Part shown: positions 7,735-15,597 of the stretch, piece after piece
Numbering within the stretch: position 1 is the first letter of the stretch
Layout: the number at the start of each line of letters is the position of its first letter
Assembly: GCA_003702495.1 (NCBI GenBank)
Contig: REGH01000007.1
Span: 1 to 41,046, forward strand
DNA: 41,046 bases
Direction: 5' to 3'
Origin: Candidatus Nitrosopumilus sp.
GTDB lineage: Archaea > Thermoproteota > Nitrososphaeria > Nitrososphaerales > Nitrosopumilaceae
Program-made: the position numbers and the translations under genes
Notes under the pieces: model-generated
Told to the model about the DNA's origin: nothing
Database searches by the model: none
The model's input: only the letters and a program-made list of their open reading frames with translations

Positions 7735-7983
7735 TCAAACATCGAGCCGTCTTTTGATTTCAGTGATATCCTCACCAAGCATTGAAATTTGACTGCTTAA
7801 TGCAAGTAAAGAATTTCTTGACTGAATATTTTGATTATTAAGATATTTAATTAGAGTTATAGTGTATTCAGAATTTTTTGTTTTTTCAAGATAAGATATG
7901 AGTTCATCAATCATTTGGGGAGGAATGCCTTTGTCCAGTTTATCGATGAGTTCTTTGCACTCTTGATCGTTTTCAATTGGCAT
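7735..7983 (-). CDS. small helical protein, 82 aa
   Basis: Unrecognised, mostly helical and charged. The C-terminal third (SLLALSSQISMLGEDITEIKRRL) has heptad-like spacing that suggests a coiled coil. It begins MPIENDQECKELIDKLDKG. Its stop codon abuts the hbd stop with no gap between convergent genes. It sits 33 nt downstream of the SLOG gene on the same strand, so the two may be cotranscribed. Confidence 0.55.
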   Translation of the reverse strand: MPIENDQECKELIDKLDKGIPPQMIDELISYLEKTKNSEYTITLIKYLNNQNIQSRNSLLALSSQISMLGEDITEIKRRLDV

Positions 7984-8016
7984 TGTATAATGTATAGTGT
8001 TTTTGATTAAATAAGA

Positions 8017-8526
8017 TTATGCAGATATCAATTCAAGAATTTTTGTGATTGCTTCTTGTGGAGTGTCAACCCCAATTATCTTCACATTTTCTCGGTGATC
8101 AATATAGCCATCAATGAAAGGATCAACTGAGCTGTTTAGGTTTCTTACTGCAACCATTGGTTTTTTGTGCATATATGCAGCACAGGTTTCAGACAAAGTT
8201 CCAGAACCTCCACCAACAATAACAATGCCATCAGCAGAAAGTGCATTAAGAAAATCACGAGCTAGACCCATGCCAGTTGGAATTACAATATCACAATAAT
8301 CATTCGCCTCAGAAGGTTCATTTTGAGGTATTATGCCAATAGTTAAACCACCTGCATCTTTTGCACCGTGTGCTGCTGCAGTCATCACACCTCCCAATCC
8401 CCCACAGATCAATACAGAGTCAGACTTTGCAATCTCAATTCCAACTTCATATGCAATTTTTTCATGTTCGGGCAGACATCCCTTTGTGTTGTGACCAATT
8501 ACTAGGATCTGTCTTTTCTTTGGCAT
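8017..8526 (-). CDS. SLOG/LOG-fold protein of the TIGR00725 (DprA/LOG-related) type
   Basis: 169 aa, one Rossmann-like domain. Visible motifs are LVIGHNTKG at the N-terminus, LICGGLGGVM near 40-49 and GGGSGTLSE near 101-109, the nucleotide-binding signature of the LOG/SLOG superfamily. Relatives include cytokinin-activating phosphoribohydrolases, DprA and molybdenum cofactor carrier proteins; the short TIGR00725 branch has no firm general function. The PGGxGTxxE-like motif suggests binding or hydrolysis of a nucleotide derivative. ATG at 8526, with a TATA-like AAATATC about 27 nt upstream. Confidence 0.75.
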   Translation of the reverse strand: MPKKRQILVIGHNTKGCLPEHEKIAYEVGIEIAKSDSVLICGGLGGVMTAAAHGAKDAGGLTIGIIPQNEPSEANDYCDIVIPTGMGLARDFLNALSADGIVIVGGGSGTLSETCAAYMHKKPMVAVRNLNSSVDPFIDGYIDHRENVKIIGVDTPQEAITKILELISA

Positions 8527-8600
8527 AATTCAAAATAGAAAAGTGGTTTGAAATATCTTCCGAGAGAAAAGGATATTAGTAAAAAATCCTACTGTTTTTT

Positions 8601-8723
8601 ATGGAAAGACGTTCAATGCCAGTATGTTTTACTGAAAAACAATACAAAATGATCGAAGAATATGCCAAGAGAAATGGCATGCTCAATGCAAGTCAAGCTC
8701 TTGAGAAAATCCTAAGCGAATAA
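8601..8723 (+). CDS. tiny ribbon-helix-helix (CopG-like) protein, 40 aa
   Basis: Not in the ORF track. ATG at 8601 to TAA at 8721-8723. The sequence MERRSMPVCFTEKQYKMIEE and NASQALEKIL fits an RHH fold: a short beta strand (MPVCFT), helix A, a turn with N-x-S, and helix B. It is probably a dimeric DNA-binding regulator or a shortened antitoxin-like protein, but no toxin gene lies beside it. GATATTAG, about 26 nt upstream, serves as a possible TATA box. The 3' end runs straight into a hairpin and T-tract. Confidence 0.7.
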   Translation: MERRSMPVCFTEKQYKMIEEYAKRNGMLNASQALEKILSE

Positions 8724-8750
8724 ACGCTTTTTTGTTATTTTTATTTTGTT
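8714..8750 (+). terminator. hairpin followed by T-rich tract
   Basis: AAGCG (8714-8718) pairs with CGCTT (8725-8729) across a 6-nt loop that contains the RHH stop codon. The sequence then runs into T7 and further T-rich DNA up to about 8750. It resembles a bacterial-type intrinsic terminator; in archaea the T-tract alone would be expected to terminate. Confidence 0.5.
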
Positions 8751-8787
8751 TACATTTATAGAATAAGCTGTACTAGGTAGATTTGAT

Positions 8788-9198
8788 ATGGGATTATTTA
8801 GTAAAAAACCATCATTTTGTACTATTTGCAATAAAGAACTTACTCACAAACATAAGCCAAAAAGAGAATGGAACGTCAAAGGTCCACTTTGTGGTGATTG
8901 CCATTTTGAAAAACAAAAGGAGTACTATGAAGGGAAAGTAAGACAGCCTTGTGTTGAATGTGGAAAAACTCAGAAAATCACTGATTTGTGGGAACCAAGA
9001 TGGCAATGGGATATGGAAGGACTACTTTGCAAACCTTGTTTTGATAAAAAAGAAGAATCTCATGGAAAGAAGAAAAATTTTTGTGCGTTATGTGGAGGTA
9101 AAATGGGATTGATTAGATACAATCCAAAAGCGAAATGGAAAATTGAAGGTCAATTATGTAGAAATTGCTGGGATGAAAAAAAGGCAGAGTTAGGATAA
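8788..9198 (+). CDS. triple zinc-motif protein
   Basis: 136 aa built from three tandem copies of a roughly 40-residue unit: C-x2-C, a spacer containing a W-x-[VMI]-[KE]-G-x-L core, then C-x2-C. The copies are CTICNK..WNVKGPLCGDC, CVECGK..WDMEGLLCKPC and CALCGG..WKIEGQLCRNC. Each unit supplies four Cys, consistent with one zinc site each. The N-terminus MGLFSKKPSF resembles other small proteins here. No enzyme domain is seen; a nucleic-acid or protein adaptor is plausible. TATA-like CATTTATAGA lies about 31 nt upstream. The next zinc gene begins directly after its stop. Confidence 0.75.
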   Translation: MGLFSKKPSFCTICNKELTHKHKPKREWNVKGPLCGDCHFEKQKEYYEGKVRQPCVECGKTQKITDLWEPRWQWDMEGLLCKPCFDKKEESHGKKKNFCALCGGKMGLIRYNPKAKWKIEGQLCRNCWDEKKAELG

Positions 9199-9396
9199 TT
9201 GGGTTTTTTTAAAAAAATTAAATGCGATATTTGTAATAGTAAATTTTCAAAGCAAGAAGAGTTGATGAATCACAAACAGATTGTTCATGGCAAGGATTTA
9301 CAATACGATTGCAAAGAATGTAACAAGTTTTTCTCAAACATGGAAGATATGAGAACTCATTTACAAAGAGAGCACAGTTACAAAAAAGATAGATAA
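9199..9396 (+). CDS. small protein with two C2H2 zinc fingers
   Basis: 65 aa. It starts with TTG immediately after the stop of the triple zinc protein (no spacer), which implies coupled translation. It contains two eukaryote-like fingers, CDICNSKFSKQEELMNHKQIVH and CKECNKFFSNMEDMRTHLQREH. Both are C-x2-C-x12-H-x4-H with the conserved Phe and Leu positions. The short basic end, SYKKDR, could contact nucleic acid. The MGFFKK start resembles the MGLF starts of its neighbours. The stop abuts the convergent rpoP stop with no gap. Confidence 0.78.
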   Translation: MGFFKKIKCDICNSKFSKQEELMNHKQIVHGKDLQYDCKECNKFFSNMEDMRTHLQREHSYKKDR

Positions 9397-9591
9397 CTAA
9401 ATTGCTTTTACGGTTTTGACTACTGGAGGTCTAACTTTAGTAAATACTCTGAATCCACAAATACATTTGATTTCAGGTAATCGAGATAACTCAGTATTTG
9501 AAACCATGGTACCACATCTAAGGCAAGAATAGTTTACATCAAATGTTTCAACAGGGGTTTCTTCTACTTCATCAAAGTTTTCTTCAGCCAT
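9397..9591 (-). CDS. rpoP: DNA-directed RNA polymerase subunit Rpo12 (RpoP)
   Basis: The C-terminal 45 residues match archaeal subunit P: YSCLRCGTMV, then CICGFRVFTKVRPPVVKTVKA. The two CxxC/CxC pairs form the zinc ribbon that joins the Rpo3/Rpo10/Rpo11 platform. An acidic extension of about 18 residues precedes the ribbon. I use the ATG at 9591 (MAEENFDEVEE, 64 aa); an ATG at 9600 and a TTG at 9603 are alternatives. It is third in the tuf-rps10-rpoP operon, about 30 nt after S10. Confidence 0.88.
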   Translation of the reverse strand: MAEENFDEVEETPVETFDVNYSCLRCGTMVSNTELSRLPEIKCICGFRVFTKVRPPVVKTVKAI

Positions 9592-9622
9592 GTTTATCAT
9601 CAAAATTTCTATAATTTAGAGA

Positions 9623-9931
9623 TTATGTTAATGAGAGTTCAATGTAGACGTCATCAGGGATTTTTAGTCTCATTAATTGTCTGATTGCTTTATCATCAGC
9701 GTTAATGTTGATAATTCTTCTATGCATTTTCATTTCCCATTTCTCATAAGTTTCAGTTCCATTACCGCATGGAGATTTCCTAGTTGCAACATGTAGTCTT
9801 TTAACAGGAAGTGGTGTTGGACCCTTCACCTTAACACCGGTTTTTTTCCCGATACCCATGATTTCCCCACATACACCATCTAACTTTGGTAGACTGGTTG
9901 ATGTGAGTTTTACACGGGCGGTTTGGGTCAT
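9623..9931 (-). CDS. rps10: 30S ribosomal protein S10
   Basis: 102 aa, the normal length for archaeal S10 (uS10). Recognisable segments are ARVKLTSTSL, GPTPLPVKRLHVATRKSPCG (the extended loop reaching into the 30S head) and HRRIININADDKAIRQL, followed by the C-terminal strand. It lies 11 nt after the EF-1 alpha gene, the classic archaeal tuf-rps10 order, so it shares that promoter. Confidence 0.95.
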   Translation of the reverse strand: MTQTARVKLTSTSLPKLDGVCGEIMGIGKKTGVKVKGPTPLPVKRLHVATRKSPCGNGTETYEKWEMKMHRRIININADDKAIRQLMRLKIPDDVYIELSLT

Positions 9932-9942
9932 AAAAAATCCGC

Positions 9943-11241
9943 CTATGGTTTGTACTCTTCGGTAATTTCCTTAACGATTCCTGCTGCGATAGTAGCACCC
10001 ATATCTCTAAGGGCGAATCTACCCATTTCAGGGAAGTCTTGGAAGGTCTCGATACAAGTTGGTCTTACCGGTCTAATTTTGACAATTGCAGAATCACCAA
10101 CTTTGAGGAATTTTGGATTTTCTTCCTCAACTGCACCAGATGCTGGGTTGATCTTTTGTAAGAACTCAGTAACTGTTGCTGCAACTTGTGCAGTGTGTGC
10201 GTGCATAACTGGAGTGTAACCAGGAGCGATTGCTGTTGGGTGGTGAATTACAATAATTTGTGCTTTGAATTCTTTTGCAACTGCAGGAGGAGCGTCAGGA
10301 CTTCCTAGAACATCTCCTCTCTTGATATCTTTCTTTTCAACACCTCTAAGGTTGAAACCAATGTTATCACCTGCTTCTGCAGATGGCATCTCTGTATGGT
10401 GAGTTTCAATAGATTTGATTTCACCAGGAGCGCCTGAAGGCATTACAACAATTTTGTCTCCTGCTTTCATAACACCTGTTTCAACTCTACCTACAGGTAC
10501 TGTTCCTACACCAGTGATGGTGTAAACATCTTGGATTGGAACACGTAGTGGTTTACCAATTGGTTTTTCAGATACTGTAAAGTCATCAAATGCTTCAAGT
10601 AATGTTTTACCAGAGTACCAAGACATATTCTCGGATTTTTTAACCAAGTTGTCGCCTTTCCATCCAGAAACTGGAATGAATGGTACGTTTTCTAGTTTGT
10701 AACCTACAGATTTAACTAATTTTTCACCTTTTTCTTTGGCTGTTTTGAATGCTTCTTCAGAATAGTTGCTATCATCCATCTTGTTGATTGCAACAATTAG
10801 TTGGTTTACACCTAAAGTCTTAAGCAAGAATGCATGTTCTCTTGCTTGACCACCTGCTGCAATTGCAGTATCGGTTTCACCTTCTTTTGCTGAAAGTACT
10901 AAGACTGCTGCATCGGCTTCAGAAGCACCAGTAATCATGTTTTTAATAAAGTCCCTGTGACCAGGAGCGTCAATCAAAGTAAAGAAGTACTTTGGAGACT
11001 CAAACTTTTGGAATGCAAGATCGATTGTAATACCTCTCTCTCTTTCATCCTTAATGTTATCCATAACCCAAGCGTACTTGAAAGTATCACCTTTTCCGGT
11101 CTTCTCGGATTCGGATGCATGGGATGCAATTGTTCTTTCATCTACAACTCCAAGATCCATCAAGAAATGACCCATAGTTGTTGATTTTCCATTATCAATA
11201 TGACCTGTAACAATCAGGTTCAAGTGTGGTTTATCTGCCAT
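9943..11241 (-). CDS. tuf: translation elongation factor 1-alpha (aEF1A/EF-Tu)
   Basis: 432 aa, the full length for aEF1A. The G domain carries G1 GHIDNGKST (Asn at the position that is His in most homologs), the effector region with RGITIDLAF, G3 DAPGHRDF and G4 NKMD; domains 2 and 3 follow. It delivers aminoacyl-tRNA to the ribosome. It leads the tuf-rps10-rpoP operon. A TATA-like GCATTTATTA (reverse strand) is centred 25 nt upstream of the ATG, indicating a leaderless mRNA. Confidence 0.97.
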   Translation of the reverse strand: MADKPHLNLIVTGHIDNGKSTTMGHFLMDLGVVDERTIASHASESEKTGKGDTFKYAWVMDNIKDERERGITIDLAFQKFESPKYFFTLIDAPGHRDFIKNMITGASEADAAVLVLSAKEGETDTAIAAGGQAREHAFLLKTLGVNQLIVAINKMDDSNYSEEAFKTAKEKGEKLVKSVGYKLENVPFIPVSGWKGDNLVKKSENMSWYSGKTLLEAFDDFTVSEKPIGKPLRVPIQDVYTITGVGTVPVGRVETGVMKAGDKIVVMPSGAPGEIKSIETHHTEMPSAEAGDNIGFNLRGVEKKDIKRGDVLGSPDAPPAVAKEFKAQIIVIHHPTAIAPGYTPVMHAHTAQVAATVTEFLQKINPASGAVEEENPKFLKVGDSAIVKIRPVRPTCIETFQDFPEMGRFALRDMGATIAAGIVKEITEEYKP

Positions 11242-11260
11242 GTACAGAGCGTATCTGAGG

Positions 11261-11270
11261 GCATTTATTA
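11261..11270 (-). promoter_or_regulatory. TATA-like box for the tuf-rps10-rpoP operon
   Basis: On the reverse strand the sequence reads TAATAAATGC and is centred about 25 nt upstream of the tuf ATG at 11241. Confidence 0.55.
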
Positions 11271-11342
11271 CTGTTATGAATTTTTGAAGAAAATTCTAAA
11301 ATTTTTCAATTAATTTCAGATCAGAAGACTTTGCTAAAAGCA

Positions 11343-11350
11343 CATAAATC
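11343..11350 (+). promoter_or_regulatory. TATA-like box that sets the fbp start
   Basis: CATAAATC is centred 26 nt upstream of the ATG at 11372 but only about 16 nt upstream of the ORF-track ATG at 11363. This favours 11372 as a leaderless start. Confidence 0.5.
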
Positions 11351-11371
11351 AAAGAGACAAAAATGGAAAAT

Positions 11372-12508
11372 ATGAAAATTACAGTTTCAGTTATCAAAGC
11401 CGATGTCGGCGGTGTCGGAGGACACACAAAACCCAGTGACGGATTATTAGACGCAATCAGAAATACCGTTAAAAATTCAGCAGATTTGCTTATCGATTAT
11501 TACATAGGATATTGTGGAGATGATACACATATCGTAATGTCTCATACCCACGGAGTAGATAATCAACAAATCCACAAACTGGCATGGGATGCATTCATGG
11601 CAGGAACTCAAGTTGCAAAAGAAGAGGGATTGTATGGTGCAGGACAAGACTTACTCAAAGACTCATTTTCTGGAAACGTAAAAGGAATGGGTCCAGGTGT
11701 TGCTGAAATGGAATTTGAAGAAAGACCAAATGAAGCATTCACTGTATTTGCAGCTGACAAAACAGAACCAGGTGCATTCAACTATCCAATTTACAGAATG
11801 TTTGTAGATGCACTTAGCAATACAGGATTAATTGTAAACAAGAATCTCGCAGACGGAGTAAAAATCAACATCATGGATGTTGAAAAGGCTCAAATTGCAG
11901 AATTAGAATTATGGCAAGACAAACCAACAATCGAAGCTGCATTGATGTATCCAGGAAGATATGTTGTAGATTCAGTAACAACAAAAGATGGAGAACCAAT
12001 TCTTGCAGCATCAACTGACAGATTACACAATATTGCAGGAACCTATGTTGGAAAAGACGATCCAATTTGTGTTGTTAGAACTCAAAAAAAATTCCCAGCA
12101 ACAGAAGAAGTAGGAAGTGTCTTTAACAATCCTCATTTTGTTGCAGGAAACACAAGAGGAAGTCACAATATGCCATTGATGCCTGTGAAACTAAACTCTG
12201 CAGCCACAATCAACTTTTGTATTCCAATTGTTGAGGCACTTGTCTTTAGTATGCACAATGGTAAGTTCACTGGACCATTTGACGGATTCTCAACTCCAGA
12301 CTGGGATCTAATTAGAGAAAGAGCAACAGAAAAAGCAATGGCAATTAGAAGTCAAGGATTCATCCATCCAGCAACACTAGTTCCATCAGAGCTAGAATAT
12401 GCCGAAGGTTACAGAGCTAGAATGGATGTTTTAGAAAGCAAAATGAAGGCAATGGAAGGAACAGATTCTAGTGGTGACAGAAAAGAAAATTACGAAGATC
12501 CAGATTAG
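11372..12508 (+). CDS. fbp: bifunctional fructose-1,6-bisphosphate aldolase/phosphatase
   Basis: Archaeal type V FBPase that condenses triose phosphates and dephosphorylates FBP, enforcing gluconeogenic flux. This suits an autotroph that must build hexoses from fixed carbon. Family motifs are MKITVSVIKADVGG, YGAGQDLLKDSFSGNVKGMGPG, ADKTEPGAFN, the YVGKDDP loop that holds the Schiff-base Lys and metal-binding Asp residues, and NTRGSHNMPLMPV. I start at 11372 rather than 11363 because the family N-terminus begins MK-T-[IV]-SVIKAD and a TATA-like box lies 26 nt upstream. The protein is 378 aa. Confidence 0.93.
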   Translation: MKITVSVIKADVGGVGGHTKPSDGLLDAIRNTVKNSADLLIDYYIGYCGDDTHIVMSHTHGVDNQQIHKLAWDAFMAGTQVAKEEGLYGAGQDLLKDSFSGNVKGMGPGVAEMEFEERPNEAFTVFAADKTEPGAFNYPIYRMFVDALSNTGLIVNKNLADGVKINIMDVEKAQIAELELWQDKPTIEAALMYPGRYVVDSVTTKDGEPILAASTDRLHNIAGTYVGKDDPICVVRTQKKFPATEEVGSVFNNPHFVAGNTRGSHNMPLMPVKLNSAATINFCIPIVEALVFSMHNGKFTGPFDGFSTPDWDLIRERATEKAMAIRSQGFIHPATLVPSELEYAEGYRARMDVLESKMKAMEGTDSSGDRKENYEDPD

Positions 12509-12576
12509 TAATTTTAAGAACTGCAAATCATAAGAAATAGTTAAATCAAAAAAGAGCCTATTAAATTAAGGTAGAA

Positions 12577-12984
12577 ATGGGTTTTCAGAAAATTTTTGAT
12601 TGGAAGACATACATCTTCACAGCATTAGCAGTCATATCATTTTCAAATTTCATGGTTGGGTTATTTGGTCAAACTATACCAAATGTGATAATAGACTTTT
12701 TCAAAGTTGCAGGGGAGTATGTCGTCCTAGGAGCAGTATTTGTGTTTGCACTCGCATGGTTACTCAAAGCAAAACCTCACAATCGTCCAAAACAATACTC
12801 AGTAGTAACCTTTGACGTATATGGAAAAAAGAGTCAGATTGATGGATTGAGAACAGAATTCAAAACACATGATGTTGCATGGAGTTTTATGAAACAATAC
12901 AAGAAATCTTATCCACTATACAATTTTGCGCTTGTGTCAGATCTTCCAAAGTCAGATAAGCCAACAATTTTTAGATACATCTAG
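12577..12984 (+). CDS. two-span membrane protein of unknown function
   Basis: 135 aa. Two hydrophobic helices (about residues 12-32, TYIFTALAVISFSNFMVGLF, and 46-63, EYVVLGAVFVFALAWLL) are followed by a soluble C-terminal domain of about 70 residues that ends FALVSDLPKSDKPTIFRYI. By the positive-inside rule the basic KAKPHNRPK segment suggests a cytoplasmic C-terminus. I do not recognise a family. It stands alone between fbp and the DNA ligase gene. Confidence 0.65.
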   Translation: MGFQKIFDWKTYIFTALAVISFSNFMVGLFGQTIPNVIIDFFKVAGEYVVLGAVFVFALAWLLKAKPHNRPKQYSVVTFDVYGKKSQIDGLRTEFKTHDVAWSFMKQYKKSYPLYNFALVSDLPKSDKPTIFRYI

Positions 12985-12990
12985 ATTCAA

Positions 12991-13000
12991 TTTTTATTCA
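12991..13000 (+). promoter_or_regulatory. TATA-like box for the DNA ligase gene
   Basis: TTTTTATTCA is centred about 26 nt upstream of the ATG at 13021. Confidence 0.4.
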
Positions 13001-13020
13001 ACATTACATAAGGGATTAGA

Positions 13021-14787
13021 ATGGAGTTTTCTATCTTAGCTGATTCATTTAACAGGATGGAATCAACTAGAAAAAGACTAGAACTTACACAATATTTAGT
13101 GGAATTGTTTGAAAAAAGTCCACAAGAAGTGATTTCAAAGATTGTCTACTTACTACAAGGAAAGCTCAGACCGGATTTTGAAGGAATAGAGTTAGGAGTT
13201 GCTGAAAAGCTAGCAATAAGAGCAATTTCAAAATCATCGGGAATTCCAATTAAAAAAATTGAAGATGAATATAGAAAAGGAGGGGACTTGGGACATGCTG
13301 CAGCTATAATTCTTGAACAAAAAACTCAAACAACGTTTCTTGTAGAAGACATTACAGTTGAACGAGTTTATGAGACATTATTCAAAATTGCAAAACTAGA
13401 AGGCAACAGATCACAAGACATGAAGATGAAATACATATCCAGTCTACTTAATGATGCAAGTCCATTAGAGGCAAGTTTCATTCTAAAGATACTGTTAGGC
13501 ACACTAAGACTAGGAATTGCAGAGAATACAGTGATGGATGCATTAGCAATAGCATTTTCAGGAAGTAAAGAGAATAGAAAAATTTTAGAACATGCATACA
13601 ATGTTTCAAGTGATTTAGGAAAAGTTGCCGAAGTATTAGCAACTGAAGGACTAGAGGGTGTTGAGAAATTTGAAATAATTTTGTTCAATCCAATTCGACC
13701 AATGCTTGCAGACAGAGTAAAGAGTGAAAAAGAAGCAGTTGAAAAAATGGGGAATGAATTTGCAGCAGAATACAAACTAGATGGAGAAAGAGTTCAATTA
13801 CACATTGAAGGAGACAAAGTAGTTTTATTTTCAAGAAGTCTAGAAAACATTTCAAGTTACTATCCAGACATTATAGAAAAAATTCCAAAAACAATGCTAG
13901 CAGAAAATATTGTGCTAGAAGCAGAAGCAGTTGCAATAAACGAAAACACTGGAGAATTTTTACCATTTCAGGAATTAATGCATAGAAGAAGAAAATACAA
14001 AATAGAAAAAGCAGTTACCCAGTATCCAATTACAGTTAATCTCTTTGATATTTTGTATTGTAATGGAAAGAGTTGCTTAGAATTAGACTATAAGGAACGA
14101 AGAGAAAAGATGGAAAAAATGGTAAAAGAGGATGAATTTGTAAAATACATTCCAATGGCCATAGTCAAAAATGAAAATGACATTGAAGACTTTTTTGAAA
14201 ATAGTATTAATGCTGGAAGTGAGGGTCTAATGCTAAAGATGCTTGGTAGCCCATATCAAGCAGGTTCAAGAGGAAGTCACTGGTTAAAACTCAAAAGAGA
14301 ATATCAAAATGAACTCGGAGATAGTTTAGATCTTGTTGTAATAGGAGGATTCTTTGGAAAAGGAAGAAGAACAGGAAACTATGGTACTCTTTTGTTAGCA
14401 ACATACGAAGAAGATGAAGATACATTCACAAGTATCTGTAAAGTTGGTACAGGATTTTCAGATGAAGATTTAGATCAATTATATCAAATTTTAAATCCCA
14501 AAGTAACAATCAAAAAAAATCCACGTATCAATAGTGAAATGGAAGCTGATGTTTGGTTTGAACCAGAGTTAGTTATAGAAGTTGTCGCATCAGAAATTAC
14601 ACTCAGTCCAATTCACAAAGCAGCAAGAGATAAAATTAGAAAAGGCGCTGGACTTGCACTTAGATTTCCAAAATTTACAGGAAAGATAAGAGTTGAAAAA
14701 ATGGCTGAAGACGCATCCACAAATGAAGAAGTCATTACATTATACCAAGGTCAGAAAAAAGTGGCACATGACAAAAGTCTCATGTAA
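13021..14787 (+). CDS. lig: ATP-dependent DNA ligase (archaeal LigI type)
   Basis: 588 aa, the usual archaeal ligase length. Residues 1-210 form the helical DNA-binding domain. The adenylation domain contains EYKLDGERVQLH, where Lys252 is the AMP acceptor (motif I, KxDGxR), followed by SRSLENIS (motif III region), EGLMLKMLG (motif IV) and HWLKLKREY (motif V). The C-terminal OB domain ends near LRFPKFTGKIRVEK (motif VI region). It seals nicks in Okazaki-fragment maturation and repair. It has its own promoter and no operon partner. Confidence 0.96.
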   Translation: MEFSILADSFNRMESTRKRLELTQYLVELFEKSPQEVISKIVYLLQGKLRPDFEGIELGVAEKLAIRAISKSSGIPIKKIEDEYRKGGDLGHAAAIILEQKTQTTFLVEDITVERVYETLFKIAKLEGNRSQDMKMKYISSLLNDASPLEASFILKILLGTLRLGIAENTVMDALAIAFSGSKENRKILEHAYNVSSDLGKVAEVLATEGLEGVEKFEIILFNPIRPMLADRVKSEKEAVEKMGNEFAAEYKLDGERVQLHIEGDKVVLFSRSLENISSYYPDIIEKIPKTMLAENIVLEAEAVAINENTGEFLPFQELMHRRRKYKIEKAVTQYPITVNLFDILYCNGKSCLELDYKERREKMEKMVKEDEFVKYIPMAIVKNENDIEDFFENSINAGSEGLMLKMLGSPYQAGSRGSHWLKLKREYQNELGDSLDLVVIGGFFGKGRRTGNYGTLLLATYEEDEDTFTSICKVGTGFSDEDLDQLYQILNPKVTIKKNPRINSEMEADVWFEPELVIEVVASEITLSPIHKAARDKIRKGAGLALRFPKFTGKIRVEKMAEDASTNEEVITLYQGQKKVAHDKSLM

Positions 14788-14820
14788 TCATGCTCAAAAA
14801 TCATTTCAGATCATAGAGGA

Positions 14821-14829
14821 TTTAAATTA
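14821..14829 (+). promoter_or_regulatory. TATA-like box that sets the DUF47 gene start
   Basis: TTTAAATTA lies about 28 nt upstream of the ATG at 14853. It is too close to the ORF-track TTG at 14832 to drive a transcript containing that codon. Confidence 0.55.
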
Positions 14830-14852
14830 CCTTGGGATTGGGTAGTTTTGTT

Positions 14853-15506
14853 ATGTATAGCGGAGAGCTTGAAGTTCAAGCAAAAAGAAAGGCTATAGCA
14901 GTTTTACAAGACGAAATCAACAGAATTCTAAATGCTTCCAGAGAACTAGCAACACTTCCTGAACTGATGATGAAAAAAGACAAAACAGGAATCAAAAATA
15001 CATTAGAACAAATTTCTACAATTGAAGAAGAGGTAGAAAACCTAAGAAGAAAAATTACACGTGAAGTAGCAGATGTTGGAGGTTTGATCATGAACAGAGA
15101 AAATCTTCTAAACACAGCATACACAATGGATGAAATTGCAGGTTACATTACCGGAATTTCATTCAAACTCTCAAATGTAAAACCAGCTACTCTAAAAAGT
15201 GCAAAACTAGACAAAGACTTGACAAAACTAATTGAATTAGTTGTAGACGAAGTCTACAAACTAAACGAAATCATTAGAAGTCTTAACACAAATACTGCAA
15301 ATGCAATTGAATTGGCACAAGAAACACAAACAATTGAAAGAGAAATCGACATCAAATACAGACAAGCAACAATAAAGCTTCTAACAGAAGTAACAAACAC
15401 AAAAGAATTGATGTTAATGAAAGACGTGATTGAAGGAATCGAAGAGATGGCAGACAAATGCCAAAGAGTATCAGATTCTTTCATTTTGTTAGCATTAAGC
15501 CTATAA
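14853..15506 (+). CDS. DUF47/PhoU-like helical protein
   Basis: 217 aa from the ATG at 14853; the ORF track starts at a TTG 7 codons earlier, but the TATA box at 14821-14829 puts transcription start near 14850. The protein is nearly all helix, with two similar halves and Glu/Asp-rich faces (DEINRILNASRELATL; DEVYKLNEIIRSL; DVIEGIEEMADKCQRVSD). This matches the DUF47/PhoU-like fold, whose members often pair with PiT phosphate transporters and bind metal clusters. No transporter lies beside it here. A T-rich terminator follows. Confidence 0.75.
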   Translation: MYSGELEVQAKRKAIAVLQDEINRILNASRELATLPELMMKKDKTGIKNTLEQISTIEEEVENLRRKITREVADVGGLIMNRENLLNTAYTMDEIAGYITGISFKLSNVKPATLKSAKLDKDLTKLIELVVDEVYKLNEIIRSLNTNTANAIELAQETQTIEREIDIKYRQATIKLLTEVTNTKELMLMKDVIEGIEEMADKCQRVSDSFILLALSL

Positions 15507-15521
15507 CCAAATCACATCTAC

Positions 15522-15546
15522 ATTTTTACTTTATTTTCTATTTTTA
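15522..15546 (+). terminator. T-rich archaeal terminator
   Basis: ATTTTTACTTTATTTTCTATTTTT lies 16 nt after the DUF47 stop: several T runs with no strong hairpin, as expected for archaeal termination. Confidence 0.5.
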
Positions 15547-15597
15547 CAAGTATCAATAAGCTAATGAATTCATATACACTAGAAGTTTTAAAAAATT

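Noticed and set aside
8601-8723. RHH protein as the antitoxin of a toxin-antitoxin pair
   Set aside because: No small toxin gene overlaps or adjoins it on the same strand; the next gene is a zinc protein after a terminator.
10957-11184. 75-aa ORF antisense to tuf
   Set aside because: Lies wholly inside the strongly conserved EF-1 alpha gene; no promoter or family signal. Shadow ORF.
13368-13775. 135-aa ORF antisense to DNA ligase
   Set aside because: Entirely within a conserved enzyme gene; composition is typical of a shadow frame.
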